NCBI GenBank assembly: GCA_013152945.1
Contig: JAADFL010000032.1
Span: forward strand, 1 to 40,986
Reading direction: 5' to 3'
From: Deltaproteobacteria bacterium
Lineage (GTDB): Bacteria > Myxococcota_A > JAADFL01
Length of the DNA stretch: 40,986 nucleotides
Positions 1 through 8,738 of this stretch are shown in pieces (the first letter of the stretch is position 1; each line of letters opens with the position of its first letter). A program made the translations under genes and the position numbers. Below the pieces are notes generated by a model, which saw only the letters and a program-made list of their open reading frames with translations, did not search any database and was not told the DNA's origin.

Positions 1-2390
1 AAGTAAGCCGGTACCTTTTCCAGGTCTTTCTTGTTCCTTGATGGCATGATAATGGTCTTCACGCCTGCATGCCTGGCGGCTATTACCTTTTCCCGTATTC
101 CTCCGACCGGCAACACGTTTCCAATCAGCGTGATTTCTCCTGTCATGGCGAGCCTGGGCTGCAGCGGGCGGTTCGTCAGCAATGAAATGATCGCGGTTAC
201 AATGGTAACACCTGCACTGGGACCGTCCTTGGGCACTGCACCTGCCGGGAAATGCACGTGAAAGTCATGTTTTTTCAGCATGTCGCCGTCTATGCCGAGT
301 TCAGGCGCAATGGACTTGACATATGAAAAAGCAAGCTGTGCCGACTCACTCATCACGTCACCAAGTTGACCGGTGAGCTTGAACCTGCCGTTTCCGGGCA
401 TCATGGATGCCTCGATGAACAATATGTCTCCTCCAAAAGGCGTCCATGCAAGGCCTGTTGCAACCCCGGGATCGAGATCCCGTACCGCGAACTCGCTTTC
501 GAACACGGGCGGGCCCAGGTAATCCGCAACATTCTTGGTGGTAATGGTTTGCTTTTTTTTCTTGCTTACTTTGCCTTTTGCTATCTTGGTCGCAATCTTA
601 CGACAGACCTTGCCAATCTCTCTCTCGAGATTTCTTACCCCTGCCTCCCTCGTATAGTCCATTGCAATTTTCTTCAGGGCTGCATCGGAAAAGCTTATTT
701 GAGAAGAGTTGATGCCGTTTTCTTCCCTCTGGCGTGGAACCAGGTAACCGGAAGCTATCTTAACCTTTTCTTCAACGATGTACCCTGAGAGCCGTATAAC
801 TTCCATCCTGTCCAACAGGGGCCGCGGAATGGTTTCGAGCTGGTTGGCCGTTGTAATAAAGAAAACCTGGGACAGGTCGAACGGCACATCCAGGTAGTGA
901 TCGAGGAAGTTGTTGTTTTGTTCCGGGTCAAGGGCCTCGAGCAGGGCGCTGGAAGGATCTCCCCGCCAATCCGAACCCACTTTGTCGATCTCGTCGAGCA
1001 TTATCAACGGATCCCTGGTGCCTATCCTTTTAAGAGTTTGCAAGAACTTTCCGGGCATGGCACCCACGTATGTCCGGCGGTGTCCCTTTATTTCAGCTTC
1101 ATCTCTCATTCCACCCAAAGAGAATCTGAAGAATTTTCTTCCGAGGGCCTCGGCAATACTTCGCCCGAGAGATGTCTTGCCCACGCCGGGCGGGCCTGCC
1201 AGGCACAGTATGGGTCCGTGCTTGGCTGCATTGAGTTTTCTAACTGCAAGGAACTCCAGGATTCTGTTCTTGACTTCTTCGAGGCCGTAGTGATCGCGAT
1301 TTAGTATGCGTTGTGCTCTGTTTATATCCACTTTGCCGGCACTTGTCTTCGCCCAGGGAAGATCGCAGAGCCAATCCAGGTATGTCCTGATGACATTGAA
1401 TTCGGCTGATTCAGGAGAGAGCAGCTTCAAGCGGCCCAGTTCCTCCTTTGCCCGTTTTTCCGCTTCCCGGGGCATCTTGGCTTTCTTGATCCTGTCTTCG
1501 TACACATCCGATGCCAGGCTCCTGGAATCCTTTTCTTCCCCAAGCTCCTTTCGTATGGCCTTGAGCTGTTCCCGCAGGAAGAATTCTTTCTGATTCTTTT
1601 CTATTTTCTCCTGTATTTCCTTTTGTATTTTCTTGCTGATCTCCAGTTTGTTGAGTTCGCCCATGAGGAATTCCAAGCCTGCTTTGAGCCTGGCATTGAC
1701 ATTCAGCTCGGCCAGGAGTCTTACCTGTTCCTCTTTTTTCAGCCCGAACTGGGATATGACGAAATCCGCGAGATGTCCCGGTGAATCCAGGTTCAAGGCT
1801 GCGAGCACTGCTTCGTTCGGGATTTTCGGATTTCCCTCTACAAACTTCTGTACCACTTCCTGGATTGCGCGAGTCAATCCGTCCAACTCCTTGGTATCGT
1901 GGATCCGGTCTTCCAGGTGTTCCACGTCGGCAACCAAGTAAGGTTGTCTTCGAACCTCCTTGACAGGTCTACTGCGTTTCATGCCCTGAACTACCAAGGT
2001 GATCCTTTTATCCGGCAATTGTATTTTCTTTAATATCTTTGCGGTTGTTCCAATGTCCGGCAGCTCCGAGATTTGAGGATTGGGACTGGTGCCGGCTTTT
2101 GCCGGGACAAATAATATGAAATCGCTGTTTGCAGTGGCCGAGGTCACAATTTGAAGCAACGGCCCGTCATCCATGGGAATAGGTACCATCATGCCCGGGA
2201 ATAGGACGATGTCGGGAAAAGGAAGGACGAAGAGTCTTTTTGGCAGACTATCCTCGATTCTCGCCAGGCTTTGCAGGTCTCCTCCCGCCATGGTATCCGG
2301 ACCTATTATATCGTCCGGTTCCCTCGGATTTTTGGAATCCGTATTATCCCGTGCCCCTGAAGCTTTGTTCTTGTTTTCTTTCTCGCTCAT
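1..2390 (-). CDS. lon: ATP-dependent protease Lon (3' end cut by window)
   Basis: Cytoplasmic AAA+ serine protease that degrades misfolded and regulatory proteins. About 796 residues are visible, and Lon is usually 780-820, so only the last few dozen are missing past position 1. Reading from ATG 2390 there is a Lon N-terminal substrate-binding domain (starting near RLFVLPFPDIVLFPGMMVP), a charged coiled-coil region, an AAA+ module with Walker A GPPGVGKTS and a LDEIDKV Walker B, and the C-terminal protease domain. That domain carries the catalytic Ser in KDGPSAG and the Lys of the dyad in GGIREKVIAA. The start is supported by GGAGAGG about 6 nt upstream. The extra N-terminal stretch of about 45 polar residues before the Lon domain is longer than in E. 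coli. The gene is divergent from the DUF362 gene. The family assignment is secure. Confidence 0.97.
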   Translation of the reverse strand, partial: MSEKENKNKASGARDNTDSKNPREPDDIIGPDTMAGGDLQSLARIEDSLPKRLFVLPFPDIVLFPGMMVPIPMDDGPLLQIVTSATANSDFILFVPAKAGTSPNPQISELPDIGTTAKILKKIQLPDKRITLVVQGMKRSRPVKEVRRQPYLVADVEHLEDRIHDTKELDGLTRAIQEVVQKFVEGNPKIPNEAVLAALNLDSPGHLADFVISQFGLKKEEQVRLLAELNVNARLKAGLEFLMGELNKLEISKKIQKEIQEKIEKNQKEFFLREQLKAIRKELGEEKDSRSLASDVYEDRIKKAKMPREAEKRAKEELGRLKLLSPESAEFNVIRTYLDWLCDLPWAKTSAGKVDINRAQRILNRDHYGLEEVKNRILEFLAVRKLNAAKHGPILCLAGPPGVGKTSLGRSIAEALGRKFFRFSLGGMRDEAEIKGHRRTYVGAMPGKFLQTLKRIGTRDPLIMLDEIDKVGSDWRGDPSSALLEALDPEQNNNFLDHYLDVPFDLSQVFFITTANQLETIPRPLLDRMEVIRLSGYIVEEKVKIASGYLVPRQREENGINSSQISFSDAALKKIAMDYTREAGVRNLEREIGKVCRKIATKIAKGKVSKKKKQTITTKNVADYLGPPVFESEFAVRDLDPGVATGLAWTPFGGDILFIEASMMPGNGRFKLTGQLGDVMSESAQLAFSYVKSIAPELGIDGDMLKKHDFHVHFPAGAVPKDGPSAGVTIVTAIISLLTNRPLQPRLAMTGEITLIGNVLPVGGIREKVIAARHAGVKTIIMPSRNKKDLEKVPAY

Positions 2391-2467
2391 CGCCCTCTCC
2401 GGCTTTCGAAACTGATTTTTTTGGTCGAAAAGAACCGCATATCTTGAAATAAGGTCGAAACCGTGGT

Positions 2468-2497
2468 TTGTCAACGGACAATATTGCGTGTTATTGA
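2468..2497 (+). promoter_or_regulatory. Candidate promoter with small inverted repeat, lon/DUF362 intergenic
   Basis: In the divergent gap there is a -35-like TTGTCA (2468-2473), an 18-nt spacer and a -10-like TATTGA (2492-2497), placed 38 nt ahead of the DUF362 start. The -35 box lies within a perfect palindrome TTGTC-AACG-GACAA (2468-2481), which could be an operator. This rests on motif matching by eye only. Confidence 0.3.
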
Positions 2498-2534
2498 ATT
2501 CAACCTTGGAGAGGAGCCGAAAAAGGAGTCACAA

Positions 2535-3737
2535 ATGCATGTTGCCAGAGTCATTTTGGCCGGCGCAAAGAGGTATGAACGGCAAGAACTGGATGTTGCC
2601 CTGGAAAAGGTCTTCAACGGACTGGGTGGAATACAAAAATTTCTTCCGGGCAACGGCAAGACCGTGCTGCTGAAGCCGAACTTTCTCGTGCCAAAGAGAG
2701 AAGAGTCCGCAGTTACAACTAATCCGCATTTTATTGCGGCTGTTGCAAGGATGGTTCGAAAACACCACCAGGGGCCCATATTGGTGGGTGACGGGCCGGG
2801 TCTGGGAACAGCCAACCTCGTGGCGAAGAAATTGAATCTACACGACCTGTTGGAGCCGTACAATGTAAAAATAGTGGATTTCATAGAAACCCTGCCTGTA
2901 AAAGGAGGCGGTGATTTCGGGCCTATGGACTTTGCAAAACCCCTGGTGCAGGCTGATGCGGTCATCAACCTGCCAAAGGTGAAAACACACGGGCAGATGT
3001 ATTTCACCTGTGGAGTCAAGAACTGTTTTGGCGCTTTTGTGGGCCTGGACAAGTCGAGGTTGCACCTGACCGCCGGCAGGGATTACAGGACGTTCGCCAG
3101 GTTGCTGATAGAGACATGGAAGAGGGTCGCGCCAGTGCTTACCATTGCAGACGGTGTTACGGCATTGGAAGGCAACGGGCCGGGCAACGGTGACCCCAGG
3201 TTCCTGGGCCTTATTGCCGGTTCCGGCAATGCCATGGCATTGGACAGGGTAATAGCGGAGATCCTCGGATTCGATCCATCGGGTATACCCGTACTTGCAG
3301 AAGCGAAGACCATGGGCGAACCTTTTACCGACCTTCCGCAAATCCAGGTAATGGGTGATCCCCTGGATATGTTCAAAGTCAAGGACTTCAAGCCGGCAAT
3401 TGATGTCTCGCCGGTGTACAATGCCAATCTTCCGGGTTTCGTCGCTGATTTCATGAGAAAATACTGGACCAGCAGGCCCGTGGTAAATCATGGCAAGTGT
3501 ACAAGGTGCGGCCAGTGCGTGAAGCATTGCCCGGCGACAGCCATGGAAATACGGGCCGGCCGGCACAATAGGTCCGAGTCATTGCAAATCGATCTCGATG
3601 CATGCATTCGTTGTTTCGTCTGCCAGGAGATTTGTCCCGAAGGCTCAATCTCGGTTGCTAAGGGGCCTTTGCTCAAGGCCTTTGGCTTGGGGGAAAGCCT
3701 GCTGATGAAGACTTCCAGGAGATTGGGATTGCACTGA
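2535..3737 (+). CDS. DUF362 domain protein with two 4Fe-4S ferredoxin motifs
   Basis: Predicted iron-sulfur protein of 400 residues. Residues 1 to about 300 form a DUF362 domain (recognisable stretches: KTVLLKPNFL, GDGPGLGTAN, INLPKVKTHGQ, GVKNCFG). The C-terminus carries two ferredoxin-type clusters: C322, C325, C328, C332 and C357, C360, C363, C367, each CxxCxxCxxxCP, so two 4Fe-4S centres are expected. The family is thought to act in electron transfer, but its substrate is unknown. I chose the ATG at 2535 because AAGGAGT sits 6 nt upstream; an in-frame ATG at 2463 would add 24 unlikely residues. The stop codon overlaps the next gene's ATG by one base, implying translational coupling to the ABC-F gene. 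Confidence 0.9.
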   Translation: MHVARVILAGAKRYERQELDVALEKVFNGLGGIQKFLPGNGKTVLLKPNFLVPKREESAVTTNPHFIAAVARMVRKHHQGPILVGDGPGLGTANLVAKKLNLHDLLEPYNVKIVDFIETLPVKGGGDFGPMDFAKPLVQADAVINLPKVKTHGQMYFTCGVKNCFGAFVGLDKSRLHLTAGRDYRTFARLLIETWKRVAPVLTIADGVTALEGNGPGNGDPRFLGLIAGSGNAMALDRVIAEILGFDPSGIPVLAEAKTMGEPFTDLPQIQVMGDPLDMFKVKDFKPAIDVSPVYNANLPGFVADFMRKYWTSRPVVNHGKCTRCGQCVKHCPATAMEIRAGRHNRSESLQIDLDACIRCFVCQEICPEGSISVAKGPLLKAFGLGESLLMKTSRRLGLH

Positions 3738-5725
3738 TGCTGGTTCTCGAGGACATCTGGGTGACACTCGGAGCAAGGGACGTACTCAAGGGAGCATTCT
3801 GGCACATAGGTGCCGGGGAAAGGGTCGGCCTGGTCGGAGTAAACGGTGCAGGCAAAACCACGTTGCTTAATGTTGCCGCAGGAAAACTGGCTCCGGACAA
3901 GGGTCGAATTCATAAAAAGAAAGGCTGGAGAATCGGCTTATTACCCCAAAGGGGTCTTGTACATGGAGGGTACAGTGTAATTGAAGAAGTTGTGGGTTCT
4001 GCGTCCGAGATAGGGCGAATTGGAAACAGGCTCGCGGAAATCGCTTCATACCTCGAGGATGTCGGATTATCCGGGGAACAAAGACGGATCCTGCTCGATG
4101 AATACGGTGAACTGGAGGCCAGGCTGTCTTTGCTCGGAGGATACGATATCGAGTCAAAGGCTGAATCCGTGCTTGAAGGTTTGGGCTTTACGGGTGATTC
4201 AAAGCACAGGCCATGCAGCGAGTTCAGCGGGGGATGGCAGATGCGTATCGGTCTGGCAAAATTATTGTTGCAATCGCCTGACGTGTTGCTCCTGGACGAA
4301 CCCACCAATCACCTGGATCTTTATTCCAGGGACTACCTCGAGGAATTCCTGGATTCGTATAAAGGGGCCGTGGTGCTCGTAAGTCACGACAGGTATTTCC
4401 TGGACGTACTGGTCAAGAGAGTAACAGAGGTCGAAGGCGGCAGGCTGAACGAGTTCAAGGGCGATTACACGTATTACGAGAAAGAGAAAAGGGAAAGAAT
4501 TTCAAGGGCAAGGGCGAATTATGAAAGAAAACTTGAAGAGATCGAGAAACACAAGAGGTTTATTGAGAAATTCAAGTACAATGCATCAAGATCCTCCCAG
4601 GTACAGAGCAGGGTAAAATATCTCGAAAAAATGGAGAAACCCGAGCCTCCATCCAAGTTGCCCAAGGTTATACGTTTCAATTTGCCCGGAACGCGAAGGT
4701 GCCCGGCGATCGTGGCCCGGCTTAAAGGCATAACCAAGTGCTATGGTGAAAACACGGTTTTTGAAGATATGGATTTCATTGTTGAGAGGAAGGATCGAAT
4801 CGCACTTCTCGGCAGAAACGGCGCAGGTAAGACCACGCTGATCAAAATGCTGGCGGGCAAGGAGACTTTTCAGTCCGGACAAAGGCATCTTGGCAAGGGA
4901 GTCACGCCTGATTACCTGGCCCAGGATGTATCATCCGTGTTGGACCGGTCAAAGACGGTTATCGGGGTCTTACTGGATATGGCGCCGTATGATTTGGTGC
5001 CGAGGTTGCGTGATTTGCTCGGGGCGTTTTTGTTTACAGGGGATGACATTGAAAAGCCTGTATCCGGGCTCTCAGGAGGTGAATTGACGAGGTTGGCTAT
5101 TGCCTCCATGTTATTAAGACAGAGTAATTTCTTGCTTCTTGACGAACCGACGAATCACTTGGACCTGGCTTCGAAGGAGGCCTTGATGAAGGCACTGGAT
5201 ACTTACGATGGAACATTGGTCTTTGTGAGTCACGACAGGTATTTCATAGATCGATTGGCCACGAAGGTCGCGGAAGTAGGGCAGGGCGGGGTTAAAATGC
5301 ATCTGGGCAACTATAGTGATCTGCTTTCCGGGAAAAAGGAGGGATTTGCTTCCGTTTACAGGGGGTCAGACAATATTGCAGGGGAAGGCAGGATCTATGA
5401 CCTGGAAGACGGTAAAAAACAATCCGTGTCCGTGGATTCGACAGCCAAGCAGAAAAGGATTGCAGCAAGACAGAGGGAAAAACAGAACAAGCGTGAAAGA
5501 CAGCGCAGGCAAAGACGAATAGCCATGTTGGAGAACAGGATATCCGAACTGGAAGAGCAACTTGATGAGATTGAAAAAAAGATGTCTTCATCCAAGGTAG
5601 CGACCGATTCCGTGAAGCTGAACGAGCTTCATAGGACAAAGGTCGAAATCGAGCAGGAGATTGACGAACTCATGACCGAGTGGACAAGGCTTGGCAATGA
5701 GTATGAAGAATCCTGTCTGGAATGA
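3737..5725 (+). CDS. ABC-F family ATPase (translation factor type)
   Basis: Soluble ABC protein of 662 residues with two nucleotide-binding domains and no membrane segment. NBD1 has Walker A GVNGAGKT (34-41), the signature FSGGWQMRIGLA and LLLDEPTNHLD. NBD2 has Walker A GRNGAGKT (about 359-366), LSGGELTRLA and LLLDEPTNHLD. The duplicated EPTNHLD motif is diagnostic of ABC-F. A charged linker between the NBDs (KREKRERISRA onwards) corresponds to the P-site tRNA interaction motif, and residues from about 575 form a basic then acidic coiled coil, as in Uup/YdiF-like members. Members act on ribosomes to relieve stalling, or in some cases protect against antibiotics; which applies here cannot be told. 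It starts on the last base of the DUF362 stop codon. Confidence 0.95.
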   Translation: MLVLEDIWVTLGARDVLKGAFWHIGAGERVGLVGVNGAGKTTLLNVAAGKLAPDKGRIHKKKGWRIGLLPQRGLVHGGYSVIEEVVGSASEIGRIGNRLAEIASYLEDVGLSGEQRRILLDEYGELEARLSLLGGYDIESKAESVLEGLGFTGDSKHRPCSEFSGGWQMRIGLAKLLLQSPDVLLLDEPTNHLDLYSRDYLEEFLDSYKGAVVLVSHDRYFLDVLVKRVTEVEGGRLNEFKGDYTYYEKEKRERISRARANYERKLEEIEKHKRFIEKFKYNASRSSQVQSRVKYLEKMEKPEPPSKLPKVIRFNLPGTRRCPAIVARLKGITKCYGENTVFEDMDFIVERKDRIALLGRNGAGKTTLIKMLAGKETFQSGQRHLGKGVTPDYLAQDVSSVLDRSKTVIGVLLDMAPYDLVPRLRDLLGAFLFTGDDIEKPVSGLSGGELTRLAIASMLLRQSNFLLLDEPTNHLDLASKEALMKALDTYDGTLVFVSHDRYFIDRLATKVAEVGQGGVKMHLGNYSDLLSGKKEGFASVYRGSDNIAGEGRIYDLEDGKKQSVSVDSTAKQKRIAARQREKQNKRERQRRQRRIAMLENRISELEEQLDEIEKKMSSSKVATDSVKLNELHRTKVEIEQEIDELMTEWTRLGNEYEESCLE

Positions 5726-5789
5726 GCAGACCTGCCGGCTTGCATTGGTTTGGCATAGTCTCGATGAAAAAGGTGAAAAGGAGTGCGAA

Positions 5790-6611
5790 ATGAAGGAATA
5801 CCAAATGTACGAGATAGAGAGAGATGGACACGTGGCGATCGTGTACCTTGACAGGCCTGAAAAGAGAAATTCTCTGGGCCGGGCTTTCTGGAACGAGTCT
5901 GCCGGCCTGTTTAATGAATTATCCGATGACAAGGAAATTCGTGCGGTCGTCCTGGCAGGCAAGGGAAGGAGTTTTTCATCCGGGTTGGACTTGTCCGAGG
6001 TTGCTGTCATGTGCCCTGAAGCGGTACAGAACAACGGCGGTGCAGCCGCACGTATGGCGGTCAAGAGTTTCATTGAAAAGGGACAGGCTGCGACAAGCGC
6101 ACCCGAGAAATGCCGAAAACCTGTCATAGCTGCCGTCCACGGGCATTGCATCGGCGCAGGGTTGGACCTTGCCGCTGCCTGTGACATACGTGTCTGCACC
6201 GGGGATGCGGTTTTTTCCTTGAGAGAGGCCATGATGGGGATAATAGCTGACGTAGGTGTGCTGCAACGTCTGCCACGAATAGTCGGCCAGGGATGGACCA
6301 GGCAGATGGCATTTACAGGACAGGATGTGGATGCCGGGCTTGCTCTTGAAATGGGCCTCGTAAACCGGGTTTTCAAGGACAAGGATGAGATGATGGAACA
6401 AGCGATAGGCCTGGCAAAGAGAATCGGGCAGGCTGCGCCCCTGGCTGTCCAGGGAGCAAAGGAAGTATTGAACTTCAGCACGGGACGGCCCGTGGAGGAT
6501 GGCCTTGCTTTCGTGGCAAGTCGGAGCGCCATGGTACTTCCTTCGGAAGATTTGATCGAGGCCTTTGCAGCTTTCCTGGAGAAGAGGAAGCCTGCTTTCA
6601 GTGGAAGTTAG
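5790..6611 (+). CDS. Enoyl-CoA hydratase/isomerase family, delta3,5-delta2,4-dienoyl-CoA isomerase-like
   Basis: Crotonase-fold protein of 273 residues. Oxyanion-hole regions are GRSFSSGLDL and HGHCIGAGLDL. The acidic residues that define dienoyl-CoA isomerases (ECH1; D176, E196, D204 in the rat enzyme) are matched by D126 (GLDL), E146 (LREAMMG) and D154 (ADVG) with the same spacings of 20 and 8, so isomerisation of 3,5-dienoyl-CoA to 2,4-dienoyl-CoA is more likely than simple hydration. I placed the start at ATG 5790, preceded by AAAAGGAG; an in-frame ATG at 5691 overlaps the ABC-F gene and adds 33 residues without similarity to the family. The neighbouring 2,4-dienoyl-CoA reductase downstream would consume the product. 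The substrate inference comes from residues and context, not experiment. Confidence 0.88.
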   Translation: MKEYQMYEIERDGHVAIVYLDRPEKRNSLGRAFWNESAGLFNELSDDKEIRAVVLAGKGRSFSSGLDLSEVAVMCPEAVQNNGGAAARMAVKSFIEKGQAATSAPEKCRKPVIAAVHGHCIGAGLDLAAACDIRVCTGDAVFSLREAMMGIIADVGVLQRLPRIVGQGWTRQMAFTGQDVDAGLALEMGLVNRVFKDKDEMMEQAIGLAKRIGQAAPLAVQGAKEVLNFSTGRPVEDGLAFVASRSAMVLPSEDLIEAFAAFLEKRKPAFSGS

Positions 6612-6671
6612 AGTCATTGCCGATACTGTTCTTTGCATACCGCAGGCTTGCAGCAATTTCCCCAAAAATTC

Positions 6672-6700
6672 TTGATATTGGAAATGGTTCTCAATATTGA
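6672..6700 (+). promoter_or_regulatory. Candidate promoter overlapped by an ATATTG/CAATAT inverted repeat
   Basis: Upstream of the dienoyl-CoA reductase gene there is a -35-like TTGATA (6672-6677), a 17-nt spacer and a -10-like TATTGA (6695-6700). An inverted repeat ATATTG (6675-6680) / CAATAT (6692-6697) with 11 nt between the arms spans the same bases, a geometry typical of a dimeric repressor operator. The gap 6612-6756 holds no gene. Confidence 0.35.
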
Positions 6701-6756
6701 ATGAAAAATGTGCGCAAAAAAAGGAAAACTGAAAAGATCAAAAAAGGAGGCAAATC

Positions 6757-8673
6757 ATGCAGCCTGGCGACTCTGTTCGAATCAAGGAGCTTGAAATAGC
6801 GAATCGTTTCGTATTTGCACCAATAAAGACGGCATTGGCCGGGACCGGAGGGGAGCCGGGTGACGATAGCAGGAGATTCTATGCAAGGATTGCAGGTGGT
6901 GGAACCGCACTAGTGACAATAGAACCGGCGGCAGTCGATACCCTGGGCCTGGAGCATCCGAAACAATTGCGCCTGCATGAAGATTCCCGTATAGAAGGCA
7001 TTGCAAGACTGGTGGACACGATTCATCAAAAAGGCGCCAAGGCAATGATACATTTGAACCATGCCGGCAGGGCGGCCAATCCCAAGGCTTCAGGAAACGA
7101 ACCAATAGCCCCAAGCGCAATGGTTTGCCCGGCTACGAATATACAGGCGCGTGAAATGAGTGTGGACGAGATCAAGAAAATTCCGGATTTATTTGCATCC
7201 GCCGCGCGCAGGGCCGTATCCGCAGGAGCAGAGGCCATCGAAATTCAATTCGGACATGGGTACCTGTTGAGCCAATTTTTTTCAGAGCGGACTAACAAGC
7301 GGCAGGACGAGTGGGGTGGTGATGAACGTGGCAGGTTGCGGTTGCCCAGGTTGGTAGTGGAAGGGGTGCGGGCTGAAACAGGCAGCATACCGGTATTGGC
7401 GCGTATTTCAGGAAAAGAGTTCGTGGAAGGAGGACTTGAACCCGGCAACCTGGCGCCTTTGTTGAAAATGCTGGAAAATATGGGTGTGGCGGCCTTACAC
7501 GTTGGAATGGGCAATGCCTGCGACAGCCCTCCATGGTATTTTCATCACATGTCCTTGCCCCGGTCTGCCCAGGAAGATGTTTTGTCCGCAATTCGCAAGA
7601 ACACGAGTTTAAAGATCATAGCTGTAGGAAGGCTGGGAAATCCTGACAGGATCGGTATGATTCTTGAGAAAGGCCTTGCAGATATGGTGGCGCTGGGCCG
7701 TCCATTGTTGGCCGATCCGGAGTTCGTATCCAAATTACTTCAAGGCCGGGAAGAGGAAATAGCATATTGTGGGGCCTGTCTCCAGACCTGCCTTGCACAT
7801 GTCAAGAAAGGAAAGCCCATAATGTGTGCCTTGAATCCCTGGACCATACTGCAACCCCTGAAGAATGGAGACGGACAGAAAAAGGTCCTGGTTGTTGGAG
7901 GCGGACCGGCCGGTATGGGGGCGGCCTTGGGAGCTGCAGAGCAGGGACACAATGTCGAACTGGTCGAACAGGCGGTCGAGCTTGGAGGCCAATTTGCCTT
8001 GGCCGTCAAGGCTCCGGGCAAGGCTATGATGGAGGCAATGGTAAAGAGCTTGCGCAAGAGAGTAGCGAAGGAATCCGCAGTGGAGGTCGTTACCGGCACA
8101 AAGGCTGATTCTGATTACATCAGGAAAAAGAATCCGGATATGGTGGTGTTGGCAAACGGCCCGGCTCCCAGGATACCGGAGATTCCCGGAATAGATGAAC
8201 AACACCTTCTGACCGGAATCGAGTACTTCGAGAATCCGAACCGGGTTAAAGGTGAGCGGGTGCTTGTCATTGGTGCGGGTATGGTCGGCATGGAGGCTGC
8301 GGAGCAGCTTGTCAACTCCGGGAAGGAAGTGGTGGCGACCAAGCGTGGTGACGAAATCGCGCCTGACATGGACCCTATTAGCCGGGCGCTTATGAAAAAG
8401 CGCATTGCCGGCAATGACCGTTTACAGGTGATGACCGGTACAACAGTGCTGAGCTTTGAAAAAAAATCGGTCAAATTAAAGAAAGGAGATGACGTAATCT
8501 ATCTCGCTCCTTTTGATACAGTAATATCGGCAGCCGGCATGGAGCCTGATGAAAGCCTTTATAATGCGTTGAACGACGAACCTTTCAAGGTGCAACTGGT
8601 GGGTGATGCAAAACAGCCGGGTTCGATTGAAAAGGCATTTTGGGATGGTCTGGTTACAGGGCGGGGGATCTAG
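6757..8673 (+). CDS. fadH: 2,4-dienoyl-CoA reductase-type FMN/FAD/Fe-S oxidoreductase
   Basis: NADPH-dependent flavoenzyme of 638 residues that reduces 2,4-dienoyl-CoA during degradation of unsaturated fatty acids. The N-terminal TIM barrel is of Old Yellow Enzyme type (HLNHAGRA, HGYLLSQFFS with Y169 at the expected active-site position). The Fe-S ligands C338, C341, C345 and C357 have exactly the 3-4-12 spacing known for E. coli FadH. An FAD-binding GGGPAG lies near 381 and a second nucleotide site GAGMVG near 506. The family is usually about 670 residues. AAAGGAGG precedes the ATG. Related enzymes acting on other enones (trimethylamine dehydrogenase or enoate reductase types) share this architecture, so the symbol is provisional. 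The crotonase gene 145 nt upstream supports a beta-oxidation role. Confidence 0.87.
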   Translation: MQPGDSVRIKELEIANRFVFAPIKTALAGTGGEPGDDSRRFYARIAGGGTALVTIEPAAVDTLGLEHPKQLRLHEDSRIEGIARLVDTIHQKGAKAMIHLNHAGRAANPKASGNEPIAPSAMVCPATNIQAREMSVDEIKKIPDLFASAARRAVSAGAEAIEIQFGHGYLLSQFFSERTNKRQDEWGGDERGRLRLPRLVVEGVRAETGSIPVLARISGKEFVEGGLEPGNLAPLLKMLENMGVAALHVGMGNACDSPPWYFHHMSLPRSAQEDVLSAIRKNTSLKIIAVGRLGNPDRIGMILEKGLADMVALGRPLLADPEFVSKLLQGREEEIAYCGACLQTCLAHVKKGKPIMCALNPWTILQPLKNGDGQKKVLVVGGGPAGMGAALGAAEQGHNVELVEQAVELGGQFALAVKAPGKAMMEAMVKSLRKRVAKESAVEVVTGTKADSDYIRKKNPDMVVLANGPAPRIPEIPGIDEQHLLTGIEYFENPNRVKGERVLVIGAGMVGMEAAEQLVNSGKEVVATKRGDEIAPDMDPISRALMKKRIAGNDRLQVMTGTTVLSFEKKSVKLKKGDDVIYLAPFDTVISAAGMEPDESLYNALNDEPFKVQLVGDAKQPGSIEKAFWDGLVTGRGI

Positions 8674-8675
8674 AA

Positions 8676-8701
8676 CATGGAATATAAATATGCATTCCAT
8701 G
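8676..8701. terminator. Inverted repeat in convergent gap (possible bidirectional terminator)
   Basis: A perfect 8-bp inverted repeat CATGGAAT (8676-8683) / ATTCCATG (8694-8701) with a 10-nt loop lies between the reductase stop (8673) and the lapB stop (8739). Position between convergent genes suggests transcription termination, but no strong T-run follows on either strand. Confidence 0.4.
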
Positions 8702-8738
8702 ATTCCGAATCGAAGAAAAATGGAGGTTCCGGGCGGTA

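Noticed and set aside
2838-3566. A 242-residue minus-strand frame opposite the DUF362 gene
   Set aside because: It lies wholly opposite a gene with clear domain and cluster motifs and has no recognisable product or ribosome site.
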